A stretch of 64,000 nucleotides of DNA. It comes from a virus. Positions within the stretch are counted from its first letter, which is position 1. The number at the start of each line of letters is the position of its first letter. The DNA is taken from IMG/VR virus record IMGVR_UViG_3300025652_000032, positions 62,001-126,000 of that record; one strand, 5' to 3'. The translations under genes were made by a program, and so were the position numbers. Below are positions 9,945-19,368 of this stretch, piece by piece. The notes beneath the pieces are model-generated. The model saw only the letters and a list, made by a program, of their open reading frames with translations. It was not told the origin of the DNA and searched no databases.

Positions 9945-12011
9945 TCATTTTGTACTAAATCCATAACCACTACCAGTAGAAGTTGCAGGTATAAGTGATA
10001 CATATGTGCCTTTACTCAGGACTAGTTCTGTTCCGTTTGCAAGGGTAGTTACTCTTGCATCAAGAATTGTTTTGCCGTCTGTAAGTGCTGTTATGATATT
10101 AATTTTGTCTACTCCTGACTTCTCTTCTGATTCGTTCCGTCTTTTATATTCTGTAAGATCTCCCCAGAGACGGATGACTTCTGTTCCTGTAAACTTAACG
10201 GGATCACCTTCTGCATTTTCGATAGAGTATGAACCACAAGATCCACTCGAAGTTCCTGCATTAATCGAAGTAACCAATTCACCCAATGGGCCCATTGCTT
10301 CTGGTCTAGGAACAAACGAGAATGAACCACCACCTGTTGATCCCGTGTGTGTTTCACCGGCGGGACCAAAGTATCCTGTCGTGCCACTAAATCCACCACA
10401 AGAACCATCCCCAAAGAATAATGTACAAAACCCATTATCCGAAGATCCGGTAGGACCTGGGTTGTGTGTCTGTCCATAAATTCTTGCGTATGTAAGATCT
10501 TCTGTATCAGACTCTAGTGTATTTCTAATGATACCTTGGTATGTGCTGATATCCACTATGTCAAGACCACCACTTCCTCCAGCACCAGAGTTTCCTCCTG
10601 TTGATTGTACTGCATAGTGAGCAGCACATGACATTCCCGTAATGAATCCACCGCCGATAGTTGGATAATCATAACCACCAGTTCCGGTTGTGTTTCTCAA
10701 GAACAATCTCTTCTTGGTAGTATTCCAGATAGTAACGATACCTTCATAGAACTCTCTATTGTTCAAATGTGGATTATTACCAGACTGAACATCAAACAAT
10801 GAACACCCAGATGTTCCTCTTGATGGAATGTAATATGCATATCCTGGTCGCCAAATTTCGTCACCAAGGCCTGTTGTCGCTCCCGTAAGAGCAGTACCCT
10901 TTTGGTATGTCGTATTGAGAATCGCAGCACTTGCTCCAGCAGTTAATACTGTTCCGGATGTACAACCAATCACAAATTCATCTATAAATCCACCCCAGTT
11001 GTCACGATGATCGTCTGATCCGTTTGGATCGAACTTACCACCAAACACAAACGGGTGTGGGTTTAACTTGATACCACCACCGTTTGTTGATTGGTTTACA
11101 GTTCGCACTCCGTTGACGTATGCTGTGACGGTTGATCCTGCGGCAGAGTTTCTGTACGCTACTGCAATATGATGCCACTTTTGAAATGGAATGTTCGCAC
11201 CACTTGTTGGTCCTGTTGCATTGTTTGTCACTGTGGTGATTGTTACATTATTCACCAATCCGGTGACTGATGTATCAGCAGCATCAGACCAATGGAATTT
11301 AACGGATGATCCTTCTTGATTGAGCAAGAAACAGTCACCACTACCACCAGTAAAACCTCCAGTTGGTCCTGTTGTTCCGCTTTCTGGTCCAGTGTATCCC
11401 TGAGTGGCCGAGGTATCAAGTTTTGCCAAGATCGTACCATTAGGTAAACTCGGGGATTGGAACCAAACCCACCCACTAAGTAACCAGTTGTCTAGGGTTG
11501 ATCCGTTATGACCACCTCTGGATGGAAGGACTATTTGTCCACCGTTTCCGGAAAAGTAAATACTTTCTTTTGCACAACTAAGTGTAACACCATTCCATTT
11601 GCCCTGCGATCCAGAAGATGGTTGACCATACTCCGGTTTGAATGTTCTTGGCGGAAATTCGAGGACTCTCGATCTGGTGTGGGCCCGAATCTTGTCAAGT
11701 TCTACTCGTTCGTCGTGAGAAAATTCACCACACCCAACTATTGCATTGTAATACCAACCATCGTCACCACAACCACCAGAGGAAGCAGATCGCTGTGCTG
11801 GAATTTTAACTGTTCCTCTGGGATCGAATCCTTGAACTTCCTCGTTGTTTGTGTTTAGTTTGTCGAACAACTCCTTATCCATAGTGAAAATCTCATACGC
11901 TCCTTTGGAACGATAGCGTGATGAATTATCATTTTCTTTTAATATGTCTACGATTCTACCATCTGTAGAATCGATGACTATTTGGATTTTGGTGTTGTTG
12001 GTTATCGACAT
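9945..12011 (-). CDS. Adhesin-like virion protein with LamG-type lectin domain, 688 aa
   Basis: The central part (about residues 140-345) has the marks of a concanavalin A-like/LamG jelly roll: a strand start NWLLSGWVWFQSPS, then KWHHIAVAYRNSA, TVTAYVNGVRTVN and GFIDEFVIGC. Such domains bind glycans. The first 130 residues (MSITNNTKIQIVIDSTDGRIVD...) carry the motif GGCGDDGWYYNAIVGCGEF, with a possible disulfide pair. The remaining C-terminal half is Gly/Ser/Thr-rich with TGPTGG-like units and a Cys-containing segment, and it ends STGSGYGFSTK. It is the last of five fibre-like genes before the neck genes. A role as a receptor-binding or decoration protein is inferred from the domain; the exact place on the virion is unknown. 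Confidence 0.72.
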   Translation of the reverse strand: MSITNNTKIQIVIDSTDGRIVDILKENDNSSRYRSKGAYEIFTMDKELFDKLNTNNEEVQGFDPRGTVKIPAQRSASSGGCGDDGWYYNAIVGCGEFSHDERVELDKIRAHTRSRVLEFPPRTFKPEYGQPSSGSQGKWNGVTLSCAKESIYFSGNGGQIVLPSRGGHNGSTLDNWLLSGWVWFQSPSLPNGTILAKLDTSATQGYTGPESGTTGPTGGFTGGSGDCFLLNQEGSSVKFHWSDAADTSVTGLVNNVTITTVTNNATGPTSGANIPFQKWHHIAVAYRNSAAGSTVTAYVNGVRTVNQSTNGGGIKLNPHPFVFGGKFDPNGSDDHRDNWGGFIDEFVIGCTSGTVLTAGASAAILNTTYQKGTALTGATTGLGDEIWRPGYAYYIPSRGTSGCSLFDVQSGNNPHLNNREFYEGIVTIWNTTKKRLFLRNTTGTGGYDYPTIGGGFITGMSCAAHYAVQSTGGNSGAGGSGGLDIVDISTYQGIIRNTLESDTEDLTYARIYGQTHNPGPTGSSDNGFCTLFFGDGSCGGFSGTTGYFGPAGETHTGSTGGGSFSFVPRPEAMGPLGELVTSINAGTSSGSCGSYSIENAEGDPVKFTGTEVIRLWGDLTEYKRRNESEEKSGVDKINIITALTDGKTILDARVTTLANGTELVLSKGTYVSLIPATSTGSGYGFSTK

Positions 12012-12025
12012 GTATTACCCTTAGT

Positions 12026-15000
12026 TTATGATGCGCCGCTTGTTGTTGGTGGTTCTATATGAGACGTTGAATCGACTGCCCAATCATCAGCATTATTGGG
12101 TGTGACATTACCAACTTCTAACTCAATGATTCCTGTCTTATTTATGAATGAACCCAAGTTAGATTGTCCATGTGCGGTTGACATTCCGGCATAAATTTGG
12201 TTTGCTGTTGTGATGGTTGCAACCGTTGTGCCTGATGAGATTGTTCTTGAGATTGCAGAGGTCGCTTTTTCACAGTTAATGATAGAATCATTTCGTGCGA
12301 TAAAGTTATACTCGGCATTGTCTGTTGCATACGCCATCTGTGCTTGGATATTTGAGTTTTGTCTAGCAGTGTATCCGCCTCGGGTTCTCTGTGCAGAGGA
12401 ATTCCTAGCATTGATACTACTGTTCTCTCTCGAAAGGAAACCTGGTCCTGCACATCCCCTAACAAACGATAGGTTGGCATCGATTAATGAGTTTTCCATT
12501 GCAACGAAACCGCCATTTCTCAGAAGAGAAACATAACATCTTGGAGCATCGATTGATGAGTTGTTATGTGATAAGAAACCAATTCCCATAGGATGATCGA
12601 CTAGTCTATACGTTGTCTCATCTGGTGGTTCTACGTTATTACATGGTCTTGTACAAGTGAATTCATTATCTGTACCGGGAGGACAGATACATTCTCCATC
12701 TGGACAGTTAGTACATTCTTGGAACAGACCTGGGATTCCTTCACACGGCGTTCCAAATCCCGAACATGTATTCTCATCATTCTTACAGAAACACGGTTTA
12801 CCATCTGTATCAGTTGCATCACAACAACATCCACTACCTTGACAGTCGATGGCCTGTGTACAATCTACACCACAACATGTTCCATCCTCTCCTGTACATT
12901 CGCAACCATCTGGATCTGCACAGCATGGGTCGCCTGGATTACAAGTACAGAAACAATCGTCTGGATTACCACACTGAACACACCACGAACAGAAATCGCC
13001 ATCGCCTGGATCCGGCGCACATCCTGATTGACATGGTTCGTCGTCGCATGGATCGTCTACTGGTGGATCGCCGTCGCCGGGATTGTCGGGCGGATCAACA
13101 TCATCCTCATCATCATCACAGTCACCTCCATCACACCCGTTCGCAGGATCACATGCATAATCCGAACAGTTGCTACAACAGAAGTTTTCACATATACCAC
13201 CACTGCTTGCACAACCATTTTCACAATCTGTGCAGTTTACGCAATTTGTACAAAAAAGATCTCCAGGTCCAAAGAATCCTCCATCACCCGTTGAAATGAA
13301 GTCGAATGGATCACCAAAGAATCCCGGAGGGTAACATACTCCACCTGCTAGATCCTCGTCAGCAGAATTACACTCACCATCTGGTTCATATGTACTGGCA
13401 AGACTATTTTCTGGTAAGACACCCTGTCCAACCCCGTAAAGAAATCCACCCGAAGATATAATTCTATTGGGTGAAGATTCGTTTGTTGATACATCTCTGA
13501 AACCTAAACCAACTACTGGCCAGATTGATTGGAGATAAATTTGATTTCCTGTGTTTAATGGGTAGTAATTATACAGATCAAAAACAGGATCTATCATCCT
13601 GTTATATGGATCTTTGAATGAGTTCCAAACACACTTTGTCGTTACTGATACACCATCATCTAGGTTAATCGACAGGTAATCTCCTGACATCAATTCAGAA
13701 GCATCAGAACCGACGTTATCAAGATCAATTGTTAGTGGACTATATCCACCAGATCCGACTGTAGTGTTTGTAGTTCTAATTATAGAATTGTTATTCGCAA
13801 CAATCCCCACAACATCACACCCAGTTATTGTGCCATTTTTACACGATACTGTAGAGTTGTTTTCTGCTACCACTCCGAATGAACAATCCGAAATTGCAAG
13901 TCCGTCCAGATTAATAGTTGAGTTTGTATGTGCTGCTACACCGGCATACCAACCAGATATTCCTATGTTATCACAGACTCCATTTCCTATTGATGAATTT
14001 TTAAATGCAAGAATTGCTTCACCATTAGATGCCGCAGGATCCATCTCATTGAAGTGCTTGAACCTAACATCTCCTTGAAAAACAAGATTGCTAATTCCAT
14101 GAAGACTACTATTTGGTTTAAGAACCAATCCCTTAGTAGCGTGTCTTCTTCCGTGTGCATCAGATCTTTTAAATCTGAAAATACTCTTCATAACTTTAGC
14201 AGAAATTGCATGATCAGAAACTACAGTTCCTATGGAAGTATCGATTCCTGTGGTTGCCAGTGTTCCATATTTTCCGGTAGGATCGCCAGTCTCTGAATTA
14301 TTAAAAGATTTATATCCACCAACATAGATGTCATCGTTTACGGAAATATCACCGCTGTTTGTGATTTGAGACTTTGCTACTTTGTGTAGGAAATTTTTTC
14401 CACGCGATCTAAATGTTACTGTATTATCTGTTGTGTTTACTGCGATAATCTCATAACATCCAAGAACATTTGTTCTAGCATCACCGGGATTTGGTCCAGT
14501 GAGTCCTTCCGAACCTAATGAACCATCTTTACCTGTAGGATAATACCTTTGCGATCCACTCGTCTGATCTCGGAAGAGGATATAATCGCCAACCTCAACA
14601 CCAGCAGTGGTAGGCAAAATGGGAGACGTTGGGGGAGAAGACAGATTTTCTGTGCTTGCTAGTTTTACGGTGATCCTGTTGTCTACAAGAGAACCAACAC
14701 CATATCCGTTACCTTCGATGTTTTCTTGTGCATCGTACTTGTATGAAGTTACTTCTTGTAGTTTGAAACTGACACCGGAAGAACCTTTAATAGAAATCTT
14801 TTTCTTGGTTTGATTATCAATAATTATGGGATACTCATAGTTATAAGTTCCCGAGGCACATTCAATTATTGCGTTTCCTGTTTCGGTAAAGAATAATCTC
14901 TTTAGATCTTCGAGGGCCCTACTTGGGTGGAAATATGGATTTGTAATACTACCATCTCCGGTGGTGTCACTTCCATTCGGAGAGCAGTACAGATACATGG

Positions 15001-15064
15001 TAGTATCCACCAAGTTAATTGGTAGTTGTCCCTGCGGTATTCTAATTGCACTTTGATCAGCCAT
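12026..15064 (-). CDS. Beta-helix virion protein with cysteine-rich insertion, 1012 aa
   Basis: The N-terminal half looks like a right-handed parallel beta-helix of the pectate-lyase-like type: YCSPNGSDTTGDGSITNPY is the usual entry motif, and rungs such as NSTINLDGLAISDCSFGV, NNSTVSCKNGTITGCDVVG and NNSIIRTTNTTV follow. Residues about 565-808 are a different module with roughly 44 Cys in 245 residues, many as CC, CxC or CxxC, separated by Asp/Gly/Pro linkers. Beta-helix rungs then resume (GFLSHNNSSIDA; GFVAMENSLIDA; GFLSRENSSINA; GYTARQNSNIQA). Such helices are common in tailspikes and fibre tips that bind or cut polysaccharides; no catalytic set is evident. The gene lies in the fibre block. 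The insertion resembles the cysteine-rich gene at 52884-55616. Confidence 0.75.
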   Translation of the reverse strand: MADQSAIRIPQGQLPINLVDTTMYLYCSPNGSDTTGDGSITNPYFHPSRALEDLKRLFFTETGNAIIECASGTYNYEYPIIIDNQTKKKISIKGSSGVSFKLQEVTSYKYDAQENIEGNGYGVGSLVDNRITVKLASTENLSSPPTSPILPTTAGVEVGDYILFRDQTSGSQRYYPTGKDGSLGSEGLTGPNPGDARTNVLGCYEIIAVNTTDNTVTFRSRGKNFLHKVAKSQITNSGDISVNDDIYVGGYKSFNNSETGDPTGKYGTLATTGIDTSIGTVVSDHAISAKVMKSIFRFKRSDAHGRRHATKGLVLKPNSSLHGISNLVFQGDVRFKHFNEMDPAASNGEAILAFKNSSIGNGVCDNIGISGWYAGVAAHTNSTINLDGLAISDCSFGVVAENNSTVSCKNGTITGCDVVGIVANNNSIIRTTNTTVGSGGYSPLTIDLDNVGSDASELMSGDYLSINLDDGVSVTTKCVWNSFKDPYNRMIDPVFDLYNYYPLNTGNQIYLQSIWPVVGLGFRDVSTNESSPNRIISSGGFLYGVGQGVLPENSLASTYEPDGECNSADEDLAGGVCYPPGFFGDPFDFISTGDGGFFGPGDLFCTNCVNCTDCENGCASSGGICENFCCSNCSDYACDPANGCDGGDCDDDEDDVDPPDNPGDGDPPVDDPCDDEPCQSGCAPDPGDGDFCSWCVQCGNPDDCFCTCNPGDPCCADPDGCECTGEDGTCCGVDCTQAIDCQGSGCCCDATDTDGKPCFCKNDENTCSGFGTPCEGIPGLFQECTNCPDGECICPPGTDNEFTCTRPCNNVEPPDETTYRLVDHPMGIGFLSHNNSSIDAPRCYVSLLRNGGFVAMENSLIDANLSFVRGCAGPGFLSRENSSINARNSSAQRTRGGYTARQNSNIQAQMAYATDNAEYNFIARNDSIINCEKATSAISRTISSGTTVATITTANQIYAGMSTAHGQSNLGSFINKTGIIELEVGNVTPNNADDWAVDSTSHIEPPTTSGAS

Positions 15065-15081
15065 TTTGTTTTATTACTCTC

Positions 15082-16299
15082 CTAAAGTTCAGAATCTACT
15101 GTAACCCATACTCTACCTTGAACATGTCCGTTATTTGCATCAGCACCAAGTGCGCCTCCGCCAGGGTTGTGACCACTATTTAGGTTTGCAATAAGGTTGC
15201 CAGTACCACTACTAACAGTTACCTGTAAAACAAAACCATCAATGTCAGCATGTAGCAAATCTACACCTCTGTTCGTGTCTCTATTAGACCAGTCTCCATA
15301 AACATGTTTACTTGCCCAATATTTATTTCTTTTTTCATCCATCTTGATTACGGTTGAACTTGTTTGTGCAGTTCCCTGTGCGCCATCCGAAGTTACGAAC
15401 GATCTAATAGTTTCAAAGTATCGTTTACAATCTCTAATCTCATCACCGATGCTTCTCTGTTCGAAGTCAGTGCTTTGTTCACCTGCTTCGAGTTGCACCT
15501 GTGATAGATCGATTTCTTCGGTTGCTCCTGTGTTCCAACCAAATACTGCCGGTGCGATCGGAAGTCCAGAACCAGTTCCACCAGTTCCTGCTTGGAGATA
15601 AATTCTTGCAGCAAGATAACTCCCTGCTGTATCACCCATACCAGTGGGTGTTGGATTGCCAGCAAACCCAAGTGTTTCTCCTGCAAGATCGGGGATGCTG
15701 AACGTGTGTGAATATTTTGCCCAAGCAGTTCCGAGTGCAAACGTCACTCCTTCTATGACTACATCAGAAGAATGATTTGCGGCACCTGTTCCAAACACCT
15801 GAACCATTGAAGCACCGATTACTCTAGATGATCCACTCACCGTAGAGAACTTTCCTTTGAATGAAAGTGTCGCACTCTTTCCTGCGAGTGTCTTTACGTT
15901 TTCGATTCTTTGTTCTAAATATGCCTCTGTGGTTTCGCCACTTGCAATATTTGTTGGGTTGTATAGGTGAGAAAGAGAAGCACCAGTTCCGCTCGTTTGT
16001 ACGCGAAGGAAGTGATTACTTAAAGGCGTAAATCCAACGGGTCCATCTGATTCGTGTTCTATTCTTTGGACTTTTACCTCTGGTTGGAATCCTTGGGTAG
16101 AACCGATTTGATAATATCGCCATCGATCCAGTGTATAATCGAAAGTAGATCCGAGTGTCACTTCACCGAAACCAAATTCATATGTCACTCCGGTAAACTC
16201 ACCACGCTGACAGATATTGAAATCGCCATTGATGATAGCATTTCTTCTTTCTTGTGGACCTTGATGTCCTCTTAGATTTATTGCACTACTTGCGTACAT
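15082..16299 (-). CDS. Fibre or receptor-binding protein with NxQRG-type module, 405 aa
   Basis: The protein begins MYASSAINLRGHQGPQERRN and continues AIINGDFNICQRGEF, the phage fibre module whose core reads N-(A/L)-I-I-N-x-x-F-x-x-x-Q-R-G, then LDRWRYYQIG. The module ends with IDLSQVQLEAGEQSTDFEQR and EIRDCKRYFETI, which also occur (as VQVEHGQQATNFQ and EACQKYYQIA) at the end of the fibre at 19369-22749. The C-terminal region VSSGTGNLIANLNSGHNPGG... VTVDSEL may form the tip. Modules of this kind occur in tail fibres and are thought to bind carbohydrate. It is a stand-alone copy of what is a C-terminal domain in its neighbour. Confidence 0.72.
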   Translation of the reverse strand: MYASSAINLRGHQGPQERRNAIINGDFNICQRGEFTGVTYEFGFGEVTLGSTFDYTLDRWRYYQIGSTQGFQPEVKVQRIEHESDGPVGFTPLSNHFLRVQTSGTGASLSHLYNPTNIASGETTEAYLEQRIENVKTLAGKSATLSFKGKFSTVSGSSRVIGASMVQVFGTGAANHSSDVVIEGVTFALGTAWAKYSHTFSIPDLAGETLGFAGNPTPTGMGDTAGSYLAARIYLQAGTGGTGSGLPIAPAVFGWNTGATEEIDLSQVQLEAGEQSTDFEQRSIGDEIRDCKRYFETIRSFVTSDGAQGTAQTSSTVIKMDEKRNKYWASKHVYGDWSNRDTNRGVDLLHADIDGFVLQVTVSSGTGNLIANLNSGHNPGGGALGADANNGHVQGRVWVTVDSEL

Positions 16300-16319
16300 T
16301 TAGTTTGATTCCTTTTCTA

Positions 16320-19300
16320 TCAGAAAGTCGAAAGTGCTACTCGTTTCCATGTGTCGCCTTCTACACAAACATAGAGATGTGTTGTACTCCATGCAATGTC
16401 TCCCGTATTACCCGAAGCAGAGGAAGAAGCAGGAACAAGAGGTCCGGTTCCACCGGATCCTTCATCAGAACCCAAACGGAATCGTCCGAGATTATCTATA
16501 CTTGCTCTTTCAATACCATCTGTGGTGAAAGACATTTTGTTTGTGCTATGTTCGTATTTAATCTGTCCTTCGTCTACGTCACCCGCAGAGTTATGGAATC
16601 GAACAGCACCAGTCTTGTTACCGAGTGATCTAATTTCAACAACAGGATCACCCGTACCATGACATACGATCTTAGTATCCGAACCATAAACGTAGAGGTT
16701 CGAGGCAACAGATGCATCCGTGTCCATACAACCAGAACCGATTGCAAGTCTACCTTCGAACGAACCCGTGCCACCGAAACTAATTCCGGTTGAGGTTGCT
16801 GTGATTCCGTGTGACTTCAGTGAACCTGAAACATCAAGTGATGCTCCGGGTGCTGCGATACCGATACCAACATCACCGTCCATGTATGCGATATCTGGTG
16901 CAGATGTTTGCCATTGGGAGAATGTCACACCGTGGAATGTTGTACCAGATGCACTATCATTTACCAGTGCTACCGTTGCAGTCGTTCCTGCAACTGGTCT
17001 ACCAGCGGGAAGTGTGTATCCATTTGTTCCGTTGTTTGTTACTTCTACAGAAACACTCTTGAAAGATCCCCGGACATCAAGAGAAGCACCGGGTGCCGTT
17101 GTACCAATGCCGACCATGTGATCAGCAGATGCACCCATCGAGGTTCCAACTGTAAGAACGGGCAGGTTATCATTACCAGTAAAGACAAATCCTTCACCGG
17201 AAACTCCCTTAATTCTCATGAAGTTTTGTGTTGTGGTATCTTCGTAAATTCTAACTTGTGCTGTGATCCCGTCGAGGCGAATACCTTCCGAATCACCACC
17301 AGCAGTTCCGCCGATGTGTAATCTGGACTGGGGATCTGCGTTATTGATTCCGAGGTGTCCACCAGTACCGAGACGCATTCTTTCTGTTCCGGTTACGTCC
17401 AACGTACTCTGGGAAGCAGCAAAGATAAGATCTTCACCGCTATTTGGTCTGAGATCTCGAATCAGTGGTTTGTAATCGTAGTATCCATCGTCGGAGTCTG
17501 TGTCGTAGATGAGAATATCACCATCAGAAACTCCAGTGTCGTACACGTTTGTAAGTTCACCGGCAGTCAGTGCTACATCAAGTCCATTGATGAGCGATGC
17601 TTTTGCTGCTGATGTGAGTTTGATGATGTAGTTCACAACACCGTATGGTTGCATGTTGTTGTGACTGATACTCTCTCCTGTGTTATCCAATCCAAGATTA
17701 TCGAAGGATGATGTGATTGATCCTTCGATTGGAATACTGCCAGTTCCGTCTTCAGTTTGAAGATTCAGAGATCCTGCACTGAATGATGCATTACCGATGA
17801 TATCGAGTTCACCTATATCTGAATTCAGTGGGGTCTCGTTACCATTACTGAAAAGATCCTGAATGGGCGCGTTCGGGATTGGGACACTGGAAGTAAATCT
17901 ATATCCACTTCGATCTTCTCCAGAGAAACGAGTTCTCGCCATATTCCGTTGATTACCGCTACCACATTCACCACACACGACATAGTTATCGATCACGCCG
18001 CTGGGGGTATTGGGTCTACCAACAAAGATACCATCTGTCTGTCCGTATTGTGGAGTGAAAAATTGACTATCATCATTACTAGACGAAAGCGAATGTCCAA
18101 CAACGTGAATGTGCTGCGGAACTCTCAGTCCGGTTGAGTTTACTTGCCCAGTTCCTGCAATCAAAATATCTCCAATATTCATTGCAAGATTTGCTTCGAT
18201 GTTTAATGAAGATGTGTCTGAAATTGCATGGGTGTGAACTGGAAGTTCTTGTACAGTAAGTTGGTGAATCTCTTCTCCACCTTCCTGTCCCAAGTTATAG
18301 TCGTAAAGTGTATTTGTAGAACCGGCCCTCGTTCCGATGATGGTCCTACCACGAAGATCTGGTTTGTTAAACTCTGTTACTTCTTGACTAGCAGCATAGA
18401 AAACTGTGCTGATATCAGAACCAATGTTTATGTTGTTTGCTGAAATGATAGAGAGACTTGCGTGTTCAACACCTGTGCTATCTGTATCTTCTAGTGCTGG
18501 AAATCTAAGAACTGGTTCGTGAGGAATCAATACCGTTCCACCAGCACCTTGAATCTGTTTAGTAAGATGATCAACTTCTACTGTTAGAATATTTTGTGAA
18601 TCGTCCCAGGCCCTAATCGTTCCAGTAACTGTAACCGATTCCCCAAGATCACCACCGATGGAGTCGTAGATAAACGATGAAGATACTCTACCACCCACTA
18701 CTGAGTAGGCAGATAAATCTACACCAATTCCATCTCTTCTACCAATTCGAATTCTTTGTACGAATCCGTATCGTTGTCCTATTCGGGAAAATAGTTCTGG
18801 ATATGATGATGTGACTAATGAATCACCATCACACAAACTCCACCCATCTGGAACATCACTCTGTGTTCCTGCGTATGGTGCAATCACACCGGCCGGTTGA
18901 ATACCTTCGAGACTTACTGTTGCTTCACCACCAATAAGTGTACCGATATAATTTGTTACCAATCCTTTACCCTGCTCAGTTCTTGTGAGCATCGGTTTGA
19001 TGACCGTACCACCGGCGGTTGGTGGTGATTCGATCAATTCACCGGCAGTCGTATCCGAAAGGAAGTAGACTACCTTCGACTCATCATCCATATTCGCCAT
19101 ACTTGATAGATCAATTTCACCCTGATATACAAGAGTAAACTGACTCGTACTGATTACCTTTTCTACAACACCAGATACTTCTGCGTTGACAGCAGAATTT
19201 GCTTGTGCGCCTGTAAACCCAGAGGTGGCAGTATCCCAACGAACAACACTACCTGCAACAAATCCGTGTGTTGCTTGGGTTATATTGTTCCGGATGGACT

Positions 19301-19346
19301 TTCCATCTGCGGATGCTGTTTGTAATTTGAATGCACTATATGCCAC
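16320..19346 (-). CDS. Tail fibre with phage tail collar domain, 1008 aa
   Basis: The start codon is GTG (19346) with CGGAG upstream; no ATG fits. Residues 1-150 form a module also found twice in the neighbouring fibre (ATHGFVAGSVVRWD ... GLVTNYIGTLIGG). Then comes a tail collar domain: GVIAPYAGTQSDVPDGWSLC, with DLRGRTIIGTRAGS and the metal-binding-type sequence LPVHTHAI further on, and closing NNMQPYGVVNYIIKLT, as in T4 gp12. The C-terminal third carries fibre repeats (GIGTTAPGASLDVRGSFKS; GIGIAAPGASLDVSGSLKS) and ends WSTTHLYVCVEGDTWKRVA. It is likely a short-tail-fibre or side-fibre subunit that contacts the host. The exact T4 equivalent is unclear. Confidence 0.8.
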   Translation of the reverse strand: MAYSAFKLQTASADGKSIRNNITQATHGFVAGSVVRWDTATSGFTGAQANSAVNAEVSGVVEKVISTSQFTLVYQGEIDLSSMANMDDESKVVYFLSDTTAGELIESPPTAGGTVIKPMLTRTEQGKGLVTNYIGTLIGGEATVSLEGIQPAGVIAPYAGTQSDVPDGWSLCDGDSLVTSSYPELFSRIGQRYGFVQRIRIGRRDGIGVDLSAYSVVGGRVSSSFIYDSIGGDLGESVTVTGTIRAWDDSQNILTVEVDHLTKQIQGAGGTVLIPHEPVLRFPALEDTDSTGVEHASLSIISANNINIGSDISTVFYAASQEVTEFNKPDLRGRTIIGTRAGSTNTLYDYNLGQEGGEEIHQLTVQELPVHTHAISDTSSLNIEANLAMNIGDILIAGTGQVNSTGLRVPQHIHVVGHSLSSSNDDSQFFTPQYGQTDGIFVGRPNTPSGVIDNYVVCGECGSGNQRNMARTRFSGEDRSGYRFTSSVPIPNAPIQDLFSNGNETPLNSDIGELDIIGNASFSAGSLNLQTEDGTGSIPIEGSITSSFDNLGLDNTGESISHNNMQPYGVVNYIIKLTSAAKASLINGLDVALTAGELTNVYDTGVSDGDILIYDTDSDDGYYDYKPLIRDLRPNSGEDLIFAASQSTLDVTGTERMRLGTGGHLGINNADPQSRLHIGGTAGGDSEGIRLDGITAQVRIYEDTTTQNFMRIKGVSGEGFVFTGNDNLPVLTVGTSMGASADHMVGIGTTAPGASLDVRGSFKSVSVEVTNNGTNGYTLPAGRPVAGTTATVALVNDSASGTTFHGVTFSQWQTSAPDIAYMDGDVGIGIAAPGASLDVSGSLKSHGITATSTGISFGGTGSFEGRLAIGSGCMDTDASVASNLYVYGSDTKIVCHGTGDPVVEIRSLGNKTGAVRFHNSAGDVDEGQIKYEHSTNKMSFTTDGIERASIDNLGRFRLGSDEGSGGTGPLVPASSSASGNTGDIAWSTTHLYVCVEGDTWKRVALSTF

Positions 19347-19368
19347 TTGGTATTATCTCCGTGTTATA

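Noticed and set aside
12139-12146. Minus-strand CATAAATA inside the 3' end of the beta-helix gene
   Set aside because: It lies within coding sequence 128 bases before the next ATG with no other support, so it was not listed as a promoter.
12657-13299. Plus-strand open frames rich in Ile/Thr/His opposite the Cys-rich region
   Set aside because: They are antisense shadows of Cys, Gly and Asp codons; the minus frame runs through the whole 1012-aa protein, and these frames have no ribosome site or recognisable sequence.
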